Program-made: the position numbers and the translations under genes
Shown here: piece by piece, positions 46,750-55,664 of the stretch
Layout of the letters: the number at the start of each line of letters is the position of its first letter
How positions within the stretch are numbered: the stretch's first letter is position 1
The notes under the pieces: model-generated
What the model saw: the letters and a program-made list of their open reading frames with translations, nothing else
What the model was told of the DNA's origin: nothing
Databases searched by the model: none
Assembly: GCA_016840085.1 (NCBI GenBank)
Contig: JAEOTA010000043.1
Location: 1 to 64,000 of the forward strand
Length of the DNA: 64,000 nucleotides
Source of the DNA: Promethearchaeota archaeon
GTDB lineage: Archaea > Asgardarchaeota > Lokiarchaeia > Sigyniarchaeales > SOKP01
Reading direction: 5' to 3'

Positions 46750-47577
46750 TTGGCAAAAAGGAAAAAAAAGACTGTTGATGAGGAAACAGAAAAAAAAGAG
46801 GAGATCTTAGAAGATTTTGAAGATGATTTCAATATTGACTTTGAAGATGATTTGGATTTAGAAGAAGAACTTGAATTATTAGATACTGATGACATAGAAA
46901 CTGATATAGAGGCTAGAGAAGAATTAATTGATAAAGACGAAGAAAGAAAGCAACTATATTTAAGCTGTGGGATTCATATTGGAACTAAGCTTCTCACAGG
47001 CGATGCTAGACGTTTTATATATCGTCAAACAAATTATGGCCTATATGTAATTGATTTAACTAAAACAGATGAGCGACTGAAAATAGCTGCTAGATTTTTA
47101 AGCAAATATATTGAAGAAGGAAGCGATAGAGTAATTGTGACAAGTGTACGCAGATACGGAAAAGAACCAGTTCGTCAATTTTGCAAAGTTCTTGGATGTA
47201 AAGCGATAACTGAACGTTTTATACCCGGAAGTTTAACAAACCCTTCAATAGATCCTTATATTAAGGATGCTAGTGTTGTTGTAATAGTTGATCCTCATGC
47301 AGATAAAGTTATTCTGAGAGAAGCTAAATTAGCTCGAATTCCAGTAGTTTCTCTTTTCGATACTGATGATACACTAAGAGGAATAGATCTTGCGATTCCA
47401 GCAAATAATCGCGGAAAAAAAGCATTAGGTTTAGCTTTTTGGCTCTTAGCACGACAAATTATGTTAGAAGTAGGAAAAATTTCAAGTGAAGAAGAATTTC
47501 CATATACATTGGAGGAATTCACCTCGAAAATTGTTCCGGTATACCGACAAGAACAACAAAATCAAGCAAGAAGATGA
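46750..47577 (+). CDS. rps2: Ribosomal protein uS2 with acidic N-terminal extension
   Basis: 275 residues from a TTG. The S2 core starts at about residue 70 (YLSCGIHIGTK) and includes FIYRQTNYGLYVIDLTKTDERL and the conserved IPVVSLFDTDD. Ahead of it is a stretch of about 60 residues dominated by Asp, Glu and Leu, which most archaeal S2 proteins lack. It gives about 275 instead of roughly 200-230 residues. The extension may reflect a wrong start or be a real feature; no good start lies between. Confidence 0.93.
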   Translation: MAKRKKKTVDEETEKKEEILEDFEDDFNIDFEDDLDLEEELELLDTDDIETDIEAREELIDKDEERKQLYLSCGIHIGTKLLTGDARRFIYRQTNYGLYVIDLTKTDERLKIAARFLSKYIEEGSDRVIVTSVRRYGKEPVRQFCKVLGCKAITERFIPGSLTNPSIDPYIKDASVVVIVDPHADKVILREAKLARIPVVSLFDTDDTLRGIDLAIPANNRGKKALGLAFWLLARQIMLEVGKISSEEEFPYTLEEFTSKIVPVYRQEQQNQARR

Positions 47578-47731
47578 TTTATTAATTATTACTTTCCTTA
47601 TTAATTCCATTTATAATTCTTATTTTAATAATCCTTATTCTTTTGAATTATTTATAATAAATTTTTAATCTTAAATCAATTTCATTACCCTAAGGAATAA
47701 TAACTAATATTAAGTATAGGGTTTATTTAGA

Positions 47732-47881
47732 TCACTTGCCAATTTTATAAATCTGGAGTTCATATTCTTTTTCAGGATTAATTTTTCCTGAGCGGATATA
47801 TTCGATTGGGATGTTAAAATAGTAGTTTTTTCCTTTTTTTGTCGGCTTTTTTATGAGTGTGGTAATTAATGCTACGTCCAT
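47732..47881 (-). CDS. Small AbrB/SpoVT-like DNA-binding protein, copy 2
   Basis: 49 residues. TTLIKKPTKKGKNYYFNIPI matches the 25940 protein almost residue for residue (TTLIKRPTKKGEQYYFNIPI), as does the following IRSGKINPEKEYELQI. The fold pattern is the AbrB swapped hairpin. It is divergent from the nuclease-like gene at 47987, with 105 bases between the starts, the same arrangement as 25940 with the RecB-like nuclease. Confidence 0.7.
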   Translation of the reverse strand: MDVALITTLIKKPTKKGKNYYFNIPIEYIRSGKINPEKEYELQIYKIGK

Positions 47882-47894
47882 AGTGTACCATTAA

Positions 47895-47927
47895 GTATTA
47901 TATTATATATATCTTTTGGTATAATAC
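47895..47927. promoter_or_regulatory. Inverted repeat in divergent promoter
   Basis: GTATTATA at 47895-47902 is the exact reverse complement of TATAATAC at 47920-47927. Both arms are TATA-like and lie between the AbrB-like gene and the 47987 nuclease gene. They may be the two TATA boxes, operator sites, or both. Confidence 0.4.
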
Positions 47928-47986
47928 ACAAAATCAGCAGGGTCTTTGAAGATATAAGCCATGAGGTATTATTCTACGTAAGAATC

Positions 47987-49321
47987 ATGACGCACTTAAA
48001 TCCCAATTCTGAATTTAGAACAGAGTATATTTATTTGAATACGAAACAAGTTCGAGTTCTCATAAACAGATTAAAGTGTAAAAAGGAGATGACGCAAAAA
48101 GCAATTAGCGAGAAGATTGGGTCAAGTATTGGGAGTGTGTTAGCAAGGGGATCAGCACTCAAATACGAAAGTTATCAAAAATTAAGTGAATTGGCTAGAA
48201 AGGTAAATTTAACGGTTGACATAACGCAAAGGAAATATGTTTATAATCATTCTATCGCATCACTGCAAAAATTAGCGAAAGAGATTGGGCTAAAGAAAAC
48301 GGGAGTAGCGGGGAAATTCTTGTCAAAAAAGTATAGAGGGATGAATACATCACATAAATGGCAATGTGGGAGATGCGGAAAAATCTGGAATACATCCCCT
48401 AATAGCATCATGTATCAAGAAAGTTGGTGTACAAGGTGTTCAGGGCGGGAAACATGGACATATGAACAGATGGTAGAATTAGCAAGAGTGGGTGGTATAG
48501 AAAAGACAGGAGTAGCGGGTAAATTTTTAATGAGTAAAAGGGAATATGAACAGCAAACATATCCAGATAGAAGTAAATATCAATGGGAGTGCGGGAAGTG
48601 CGGACATAGGTGGGAATCAAGTGCAAATAACATAAAGCGGGGGTCATGGTGTAGAGAATGTCAATATACTCATCTTTCACGCACATTAAGGACGCCATAT
48701 CATGAAATAGTAAAATTGGCAGAAAAAGTCGGGATTATGAAAACAGGGTATGCGGGTGTATTCTTTGCGAGTAAAGAAGAATATCAAAAAGTTCAAACTC
48801 CCAGCCATCATAAATTTATGTGGCAATGCGGAAAATGTCATGAGGTTTTTGAGATGGATATAACCCACGTTAGTCGACCGCAGTGGTGTCCAAGTTGTAC
48901 TGAAGGAGAAAGCGAAGAAGTGTGTCGAGGGTTCTTTGAACATATTTTTAAGGCAAAATTTCAAAAAGGGCATCCAGAATGGCTTGTTAACCCTTTTAGT
49001 GGAGGAAAGATGCACCTTGATGGCTATAACAAAAGATTAAAATTAGCATTCGAGTTTAACGGTCCGCAACATTATAAAATGTATCCAAAATATCATAAGA
49101 AGTATCAAGATTTTGTGAAACAACAGGAGCGGGATCTGTTCAAAGCGACACTATGTAAGGAAAAGGACATTAATTTAATTGTAGTTCCCTATTGGTTTGA
49201 TTATGATGAATTTCAGGAACATATTATAGAAGAATATGCGAAATTAACTGGGAATGTACTAAAAAAAATTCCTAAGTATGATTGGAGTAAATTTAAGAGA
49301 CAAAATTCTAGTTTAAAATAA
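47987..49321 (+). CDS. Zinc-ribbon-repeat protein with EDxHR/PD-(D/E)XK-like nuclease end
   Basis: 444 residues. Residues 30-75 form a helix-turn-helix (KKEMTQKAISEKIGSSIGSV). Three repeats of about 75 residues follow, each with a KTGxAGxFxxSK segment and a CGxCxxxW ... WCxxC zinc ribbon. The C-terminal 100 residues hold Asp345 (LDGYNK), Glu356 in AFEFNGPQHY and a later basic helix, the pattern of nuclease domains carried by large viruses, phages and homing-type elements. It likely is a site-specific endonuclease of a mobile element. Divergent from an AbrB-like gene. Confidence 0.75.
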   Translation: MTHLNPNSEFRTEYIYLNTKQVRVLINRLKCKKEMTQKAISEKIGSSIGSVLARGSALKYESYQKLSELARKVNLTVDITQRKYVYNHSIASLQKLAKEIGLKKTGVAGKFLSKKYRGMNTSHKWQCGRCGKIWNTSPNSIMYQESWCTRCSGRETWTYEQMVELARVGGIEKTGVAGKFLMSKREYEQQTYPDRSKYQWECGKCGHRWESSANNIKRGSWCRECQYTHLSRTLRTPYHEIVKLAEKVGIMKTGYAGVFFASKEEYQKVQTPSHHKFMWQCGKCHEVFEMDITHVSRPQWCPSCTEGESEEVCRGFFEHIFKAKFQKGHPEWLVNPFSGGKMHLDGYNKRLKLAFEFNGPQHYKMYPKYHKKYQDFVKQQERDLFKATLCKEKDINLIVVPYWFDYDEFQEHIIEEYAKLTGNVLKKIPKYDWSKFKRQNSSLK

Positions 49322-49333
49322 ATAAACTATTTT

Positions 49334-50110
49334 CTATACTATTTTAGCATATAATTCTTTAGCTGTTTGATATGCTTCACTATCTTTTGGGAGTTGTAAA
49401 AGATTTTCTCCAATTAAATTCATTTTACTGATTTCTTCGCTGTTTGATATAAACCCAAGGAGTTTTACATAATTTTTCTTAATACTAGCGACATCCTTTT
49501 CCAAAATGTCATGTAAATTGTCTGGAAAGCGATTTCCGAGTATCCAGATATTTTCAAACCGTAGATCAACTTCCTCTGATACTTCTAATATGCGTGTCAT
49601 GGTATGGATGCCCATTTTAGATGGATCACTTACAATTACTAAATCAGTAACATTGCGACCAGTTTTTCGGGAAAAAAATTCTAGCCCCGCGGGAGCATCA
49701 ATGAGCACAATCTCATAGTTTTTCGCTAATACGTCAATGATACGTTTCAAATAATTATTAATGCTACAATAGCATCCCTCTCCTTCTCCTCGACCCATCT
49801 CTAAAAGATCAAAAGCATCCATTTCAATTAGGGCATCAAAAACCTCGGATTCGACGATTTGATCCTTAGATACATCAAGAGGTATTTGCCTTTTTTGGAT
49901 TTTATGTTTAAACTCAGCCATTTTTCCCCCGATTGTTTCCTTAAAATGGATTTCTTTTCCGATAAGATCTGCAATATTTGCGTCGGGATCGGCATCAATT
50001 ATGAGGATGTTTATTTTTTTATATTTTTCAAGAAGATATTTGAGCATTAAGACGAGGAGCGTAGATTTTCCAACCCCGCCCTTTCCTGAAAATGAGATAA
50101 TTTTTCGCAT
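49334..50110 (-). CDS. CooC/AcsF-like MinD-type ATPase
   Basis: 258 residues. FSGKGGVGKST at 7-17 is the deviant Walker A of the ParA/MinD class, and Cys113 and Cys115 in GRGEGEGCYCSIN match the dimer-linking CxC of CooC nickel-insertion proteins. LIDAPAGLEFFSRKTGRN follows. CooC helps insert nickel into carbon monoxide dehydrogenase. No CODH gene lies in the window. Confidence 0.85.
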   Translation of the reverse strand: MRKIISFSGKGGVGKSTLLVLMLKYLLEKYKKINILIIDADPDANIADLIGKEIHFKETIGGKMAEFKHKIQKRQIPLDVSKDQIVESEVFDALIEMDAFDLLEMGRGEGEGCYCSINNYLKRIIDVLAKNYEIVLIDAPAGLEFFSRKTGRNVTDLVIVSDPSKMGIHTMTRILEVSEEVDLRFENIWILGNRFPDNLHDILEKDVASIKKNYVKLLGFISNSEEISKMNLIGENLLQLPKDSEAYQTAKELYAKIV

Positions 50111-50312
50111 TTTTTCTTTATCTTATTATTGCTCCTGTTTGGTTAAAATAATTCTATGTTAGAAAAAAAGTTTATTTCATTTAAGGTTTGATTTTATAAG
50201 ATATTATTTGATAATGGATTTATCTTTCATAACAAATCTGCAGAAACTCTATTAACTCTTATTTATAAATTCTGATTAACACTTAAAAAACATTCGCGAA
50301 AATACTATGATA

Positions 50313-50996
50313 TTAAAGATAATCATTGATCTTTTTATTTCGAGTTAAATTACGTTTTTCTACATAACGTTTTTCTATCCCATTTCTCATTCCAGGTAAT
50401 TCATAACACTTGTCAGGGATGATACTTTTAAAGAAACGTGGATTTTCACGCTCAATAATATTTTGAGATTCATAAAGCGTTTCGAAAATTTCCTCACCAG
50501 AAAATTGGATGTCATCAAAATATGGTATAATTGGGCGTTTCTTACTTATCTCATCCACAACTTCATTGAGAGGTAATATAAACTCCTGAATAGTTCCTGC
50601 CTCATTAATTATACTCGTTTTATGAATATGCTCATTGTATAAGCAGACTACACATTGAGGCCATCGTTCGTGAAAATAATTTAAGACAAGATCCATTACT
50701 CGATGTTTAAGTAATGCCAACCCAAATAAAACACCACGATTATTTATTTCTGTTCGTGTAAATTGCTTTGCTCGATAAGCTTCAGTAAATACTTCTCGCA
50801 TCATTTGGATGAATTTCTTAGCTATTGGAGTACCTGAATTGCGTAGGATTACGTCTGATAATTTGTTTATCTGATTTATATAATTGGGTGAATATTTAGA
50901 ATGACGTGGGAGATTTTCTATAAATTCCTTTCGTGTATATCCTTTCGCACGACCAATGACTTTTAAAGGATCTTGGCAAGTTCCCCTCTTCTTCAT
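50313..50996 (-). CDS. Uncharacterised partner of the radical SAM protein
   Basis: 227 residues, basic, with KSIIPDKCYELPG near the C-terminus and helices rich in aromatic residues. It starts inside the last four bases of the radical SAM gene (ATGA overlap), so both are made together. In other microbes this radical SAM family is followed by a DNA-metabolism protein (DUF4130-type), but I do not see that motif here. Function unknown; a DNA repair link is inferred from the partner. Confidence 0.7.
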   Translation of the reverse strand: MKKRGTCQDPLKVIGRAKGYTRKEFIENLPRHSKYSPNYINQINKLSDVILRNSGTPIAKKFIQMMREVFTEAYRAKQFTRTEINNRGVLFGLALLKHRVMDLVLNYFHERWPQCVVCLYNEHIHKTSIINEAGTIQEFILPLNEVVDEISKKRPIIPYFDDIQFSGEEIFETLYESQNIIERENPRFFKSIIPDKCYELPGMRNGIEKRYVEKRNLTRNKKINDYL

Positions 50997-52321
50997 TGAA
51001 TCTCCTCATAAAGAATTTTATTATTATCAGAATTCAAAAACTTGCATAGGGTTGTTTGAGTCCGACCATTAATTTTGAGAAAAGGATCTGCTCTTTTTAG
51101 TACCACACCAATAGATTTTAAGTCTTCTCGACGTTTAAATATGAATTTTTGAGTTCTTAAATTTATTATCCGTTTAGCTGAAATGGGACCTATCCCTGGA
51201 ACTCGTATCAACTCTTGGTAAGATGCATTATTAGGATCTACAAGATTATGATCTTTAAAATAGTATCTTGCTAAGTGGACTTTTGGATCTCCTTCAGGTA
51301 AGTTATCATCCTCTGTTAAAACTTCTTTTAAATCTTTTAATTTAAAATGATATATACGTAATAACCAATCACTTTGATATAACTGATGTTCTCTTGCTAG
51401 TGAGGTTGCTTGCTTACCTGCTAATGGAGTGCCCTCGATTGGGATGAAAGAAGAAAAATAAGCACGCCTTAGATCAATTTCCCGATATCCCCAGTCGATC
51501 CTTTTAAGTAGTTCATAATCGCTTTCATTTTCTGCAGCTCCTACGACAAACTGGGTTGTTTGACCACTATTAAGAATTGGTGCACTATCCCATCGAAATT
51601 TTTTGTAACCATCTGCTCGTCGATCCTTAATCATTCTTTCTTGAAATTTCAGTTGACAGTCTTTTTTCAAATCTCTTATGACCTTAAGGGTTTCCTCATT
51701 ATGTCTAATACGAATCTGTTTTAACCAGCGCTGTCTTGTTATAATATCATTATTAAAATCTTTCTGATCTGCAATTTCCGCGAGATGATCTTTAGTTGAG
51801 GCTTCTGTATTAATTGATATTCTATCGGAAAGAGATATCGCTTCTTTAAGGAGATACTGACTTACTCCAGGTAGGCATTTAAAATGCACATATCCTTGAA
51901 AGTTATATTTGAATCGAAGGAGTTTAACCGCTTCCAACATTTCTTCAGTTGTTCTATCAGCACTGCCGCATACCCCTGATGAAATAAATAACCCTTCAAC
52001 AACATTCATCGAGTAAAGTTTCATAAATGTGCGAGCATATTCTTCTGGTGTAAAGCTCATCTTCTTCTTACAACTATGAGAAAAACAATATTTACAATTG
52101 TAGATACATTTATTAGTATACAGAGTTTTAAAAAGACTCATACATCGACCATCAGGAGTATAGCTATGGCAAATCCCAGCACTTGCTGTAGCTCCAATCC
52201 ATTTCTTTGAATCTCCAAAAAGTTTTGGATATTTATCGGTACGACTGGAAGCAGTACTGGCACAAATATCATATTTAGAATTTTCTCCTAATACTCGAAT
52301 CTTTTCTAAAGTAGATGGCAC
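50993..52321 (-). CDS. Radical SAM protein, DNA repair-linked type
   Basis: 442 residues. Cys72, Cys76 and Cys79 (CIYNCKYC) bind the 4Fe-4S cluster. KYDICASTASSR near the start, SGVCGSADRTTEEMLEA and PLAGKQA match the TIGR03916 family, predicted to act in DNA modification or repair, often beside a uracil-DNA glycosylase-like protein. The C-terminal ARYYFKDHNLVDP and IRVPGIGPISAKRI contain a helix-hairpin-helix that binds DNA. Cotranscribed with 50313-50996. Confidence 0.9.
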   Translation of the reverse strand: MPSTLEKIRVLGENSKYDICASTASSRTDKYPKLFGDSKKWIGATASAGICHSYTPDGRCMSLFKTLYTNKCIYNCKYCFSHSCKKKMSFTPEEYARTFMKLYSMNVVEGLFISSGVCGSADRTTEEMLEAVKLLRFKYNFQGYVHFKCLPGVSQYLLKEAISLSDRISINTEASTKDHLAEIADQKDFNNDIITRQRWLKQIRIRHNEETLKVIRDLKKDCQLKFQERMIKDRRADGYKKFRWDSAPILNSGQTTQFVVGAAENESDYELLKRIDWGYREIDLRRAYFSSFIPIEGTPLAGKQATSLAREHQLYQSDWLLRIYHFKLKDLKEVLTEDDNLPEGDPKVHLARYYFKDHNLVDPNNASYQELIRVPGIGPISAKRIINLRTQKFIFKRREDLKSIGVVLKRADPFLKINGRTQTTLCKFLNSDNNKILYEEIQ

Positions 52322-52539
52322 GTTATCTCTCAGCTTCGTAGAATAATATACTTGAATATTCCATATAAGTTTAAATCTTGATATTTACCTTATAAAAAGA
52401 GGGGGCATAGTGAATTTTAAAAAAAATTTAACTAATAAATCTCAATATTATCTTGAGAAATAAAAATTAAAGTTTTAATTTATTCTCTCATAAGTATCTA
52501 ATAATTTCCTTAAAATAAATAGCAAAGTAATTGATTAAT

Positions 52540-54357
52540 ATGGTTAAATATACTGGCGGTGAAATAATCGCCAAATACCTAATTAAAGAAGGTGTAAAAT
52601 ATGTCATTGGTATTCCAGGACATGGAAATCTAGCATTAACTGATGCTTTTTACAGAAATAAGGATAAATTGCAATTAATTCAACCTAAACAAGAAATGGC
52701 AGGTGTACATCTTGCAGTAGGATATTATAGAATTACAGGAAAACCTCTTGTTGTATTTACTTCAATTGGACCAGGTGCAATGAATACAGCAATAGGATTG
52801 GCAGATGCTTACGTAGATAGCTTCCCTGTTCTATGCTTGACTGGGACTACTCACACACATATGCGTGGGAAAGGAGTTCTTCAAGAAATTGAAAGAAAAA
52901 GAGATTCTGATATGTTAAGGGTGCTAGAACCAATAGTAAAACGTAGTTGGCAAGTTAGTGAAGTTTCTCAATTACCCTCAATATTACAGAGAGCATTTAA
53001 TCAAATGACGACAGGGCGACGTGGATCAGTACATATCGATCTTCCCATGAATGTGCAAGCAGATGGTATTGACATCGAAATACCAGAACCCTTTGAAAGA
53101 AGAGCATCTGGACGAATTTTGGGCGATCCTGAATTAATTCAAAAAGTTGCAGGGTTATTAAAAAATTCTAAAAGACCTCTTTTACTTTTAGGAGGAGGTG
53201 TTGTTATATCTGAAGCTTTTGAAGAAGTCAAGAATTTAGCCGAAAAACTAGGTGCCGGGGTAGTTGTCACAATGATGGGAAAAGATGCCTTTCCAAATGA
53301 TCACCCTCTTTTCTGTTGGAGTACTGGAAGCAAAGGCACTACTATAGGTTTGAAGATGACTTCTACTGCTGATATTATTATTGCTATTGGCTGTAGGTTT
53401 GCTGATCAAACAGCAAGTTCTTATAAAGATGGTGTAAGTTTTTCCATTCCGCCAACAAAACTCATTCAAATTGATATCGATCCACATGAAATAGGTAAGA
53501 ATTATCCTGTCGAAGTTGGCATTATTGGAGACGCTAAAGCATGCCTTCAACAAATTATTGAGGAATTGGGTGAATATTCAAAAGACTATAAAAATGCTGA
53601 ATATTTCAAGGAAATTCAAGAAGAAAAGAAGAAATGGTTTGAATTCCTTGATAAACATAGAGATAATACGAAAGTTCCAGTAATGATTTCAACAGTATTA
53701 AAAGAAATAAGGAAATTTTTCGATAGGGATGCGGTGATAATTACTAGTTCTGGTAATGTTCAAGCACAAATGATTCAGGAACTTGAATTCTATGAACCAA
53801 AAACCTGTTTAACGGCGGGCGGTTTTTCTACTATGGGATATAGCGTTCCTGCTGCGATAGGAGCCAAATTGGGTTCAATTGATATAGGAAAGCCAGATAG
53901 GCAAGTTGTTGCTTTAGTAGGGGATGGAGATTTTATGATGACCATTTCTGAGCTTTCAGTTGCTGTACAATTAGGGTTAACAAATATTTTCTTTATAGTA
54001 ATCAATAACTACGGATGGATTGCTATTAAAGACCTTCAGCAATCAGCATTTGGAGAAGATCGAGGATATGGTACCGCATTTTATGATAAAGAAGGGAATC
54101 CTTATTCACCTGATTTTGCAAAAATCGCTGAAGGTTTTGGTTGTTATTCTGAGAGAATTTCGAAAAAAGAAGAGATTCTTCCAAGCTTAAAAAGAGCTGC
54201 TGAGTCAGGAAAACCAGCAGTCATAGAACTTGAAGTTCAAAGGAATTTTCCTTATACTGGTTCACCTGCTGTTGGCTGGTGGGATGTACCCATTCCAACT
54301 TATCTAGTAGAGCGAAGAAAAAAATACGAAGAGGAAATTAAAGAAGAAAAGTTATAA
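52540..54357 (+). CDS. Thiamine diphosphate-dependent enzyme of the acetolactate synthase family
   Basis: 605 residues from the ATG; a TTG nine bases upstream is possible. Catalytic Glu is in PKQEMAGVHLA near 49-59, and the ThDP/magnesium motif GDGDFMMTISEL near 464-475 with NNYGWIAI follows. The C-terminal region is longer than in standard IlvB and has RGYGTAF. It may be acetolactate synthase or another carboligase/decarboxylase of this family; no IlvN subunit is adjacent, which argues for the latter. Confidence 0.85.
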   Translation: MVKYTGGEIIAKYLIKEGVKYVIGIPGHGNLALTDAFYRNKDKLQLIQPKQEMAGVHLAVGYYRITGKPLVVFTSIGPGAMNTAIGLADAYVDSFPVLCLTGTTHTHMRGKGVLQEIERKRDSDMLRVLEPIVKRSWQVSEVSQLPSILQRAFNQMTTGRRGSVHIDLPMNVQADGIDIEIPEPFERRASGRILGDPELIQKVAGLLKNSKRPLLLLGGGVVISEAFEEVKNLAEKLGAGVVVTMMGKDAFPNDHPLFCWSTGSKGTTIGLKMTSTADIIIAIGCRFADQTASSYKDGVSFSIPPTKLIQIDIDPHEIGKNYPVEVGIIGDAKACLQQIIEELGEYSKDYKNAEYFKEIQEEKKKWFEFLDKHRDNTKVPVMISTVLKEIRKFFDRDAVIITSSGNVQAQMIQELEFYEPKTCLTAGGFSTMGYSVPAAIGAKLGSIDIGKPDRQVVALVGDGDFMMTISELSVAVQLGLTNIFFIVINNYGWIAIKDLQQSAFGEDRGYGTAFYDKEGNPYSPDFAKIAEGFGCYSERISKKEEILPSLKRAAESGKPAVIELEVQRNFPYTGSPAVGWWDVPIPTYLVERRKKYEEEIKEEKL

Positions 54358-54374
54358 TTTTTTTTATTTGCTTC

Positions 54375-54587
54375 TTATAATTCTTCTGTCAAATACTGGT
54401 TCTTGAATTTTTCAGAAGCGGGTTCTCCTCCGATTCCCCAATGAGTCCTTGGAATTTCATGGACAATTACTTCTACTGCTTGCTGAGGGACATTCAAATC
54501 TATGAATACTTTAGTAATGTTTTCAATTAACGTTTTCACTCTTTCTTCCCCGAAACCTTTCCAAACATTTACATGAACAATTGGCAT
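54375..54587 (-). CDS. 4-Oxalocrotonate tautomerase family protein
   Basis: 70 residues from the ATG at 54587 so that the second residue is the catalytic proline: MPIVHVNVWKG. An in-frame start three codons upstream would bury it and is rejected. The IENITKVFIDLN helix and VIVHEIPRTHWGIGG match the tautomerase family. Converges with the TPP enzyme gene. Confidence 0.88.
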   Translation of the reverse strand: MPIVHVNVWKGFGEERVKTLIENITKVFIDLNVPQQAVEVIVHEIPRTHWGIGGEPASEKFKNQYLTEEL

Positions 54588-54730
54588 TCTTATCAATTAA
54601 TTTTAATATTAATTAATTTAATTTGTCTATAAAAAATATACTAAATTTTTTCACTTTTTAATTTTACTTCTGGTTTTATTTCTAATATTTGATATCTTAA
54701 TTAATATGCTTAGTATATTTTGTATCTTTT

Positions 54731-55633
54731 TTAACTAGTTAAACGATTGACTATAAAATTTTTAAAAGCTTGGAGATCTTTCCAACTTCTTGCACATCTT
54801 ATATTATTTCCCTTTTTACTTATTTTAGTAAAACCAGTTTCAGTAACTTCTAATTTCAAATCATCTATATTAAGCAATTCTTCAGAAAAAGCAAGATATA
54901 TTGCAACTGTGTCAAATAAAATTGAGGTTTTTTGTTCTTTACTTATTAAACTCCCAAGTCCTGTTTTTTCAACCCATAATTCAAAACATTCTTTTATTGC
55001 ATCTACAACGGGATTATTACATTTCATGAATTGCTTATAATTTTCACCCGATAATACGATATTTCCACATGTATCTAAAGGTGTTATTGTTTTTTCCCAA
55101 GGAGCTTGAAAAACCTTTCTACAAGCAATGACATCGCTAAAGACATTGTATTCTGCCGTAGGTGTAGGATTTTCTTTATATCCAATAAAAATACTACCCT
55201 GCATTCCTATAAAAAACGCATTCTCAGTAATTTTACTGTTAAATTCAATTGCTTCTGCGATATTTCCTAATGGTCCAATAGCAATGAGTGTTATAGGGTT
55301 ATAAGATTCTATTATCGTAGAACAAAGTGCTTCAATCCCATTTTCGTAAATAATTCCGGGATAGTTTGATAAATCATAGTCCTTTACCCAATTATATAAT
55401 AATCCTTTATTACTATTGCTTTGAGGTCCAATTCCTATGGGAATGTCAGTGCGATTTGCACGTTCAAGAAATTTAGCAACTAACTTAGCCTTAATATGAG
55501 TATCTTGGGCAACTGTTGTTATTAATTTAACATCTAGTTCTGAACATTTCAATAATAAACCAAGAGCCCATGTATCATCGATATCTATACCTATATCAGT
55601 ATCCAGAATAACTGGAATTTTTTTAAAATTCAA
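54731..55633 (-). CDS. Nucleoside hydrolase (inosine-uridine preferring type)
   Basis: 300 residues. ILDTDIGIDIDDTWAL near 9-24 is the DxDxxxDD calcium motif of nucleoside hydrolases, and LIAIGPLGNIAEAI and EYNVFSDVIAC follow in order. It cleaves purine or pyrimidine nucleosides to base and ribose. No signal peptide. First gene on this strand after the tautomerase; probably separate. Confidence 0.9.
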   Translation of the reverse strand: MNFKKIPVILDTDIGIDIDDTWALGLLLKCSELDVKLITTVAQDTHIKAKLVAKFLERANRTDIPIGIGPQSNSNKGLLYNWVKDYDLSNYPGIIYENGIEALCSTIIESYNPITLIAIGPLGNIAEAIEFNSKITENAFFIGMQGSIFIGYKENPTPTAEYNVFSDVIACRKVFQAPWEKTITPLDTCGNIVLSGENYKQFMKCNNPVVDAIKECFELWVEKTGLGSLISKEQKTSILFDTVAIYLAFSEELLNIDDLKLEVTETGFTKISKKGNNIRCARSWKDLQAFKNFIVNRLTS

Positions 55634-55664
55634 TTTCTAAAAGAGTGTTTTTAATTCTATACCA

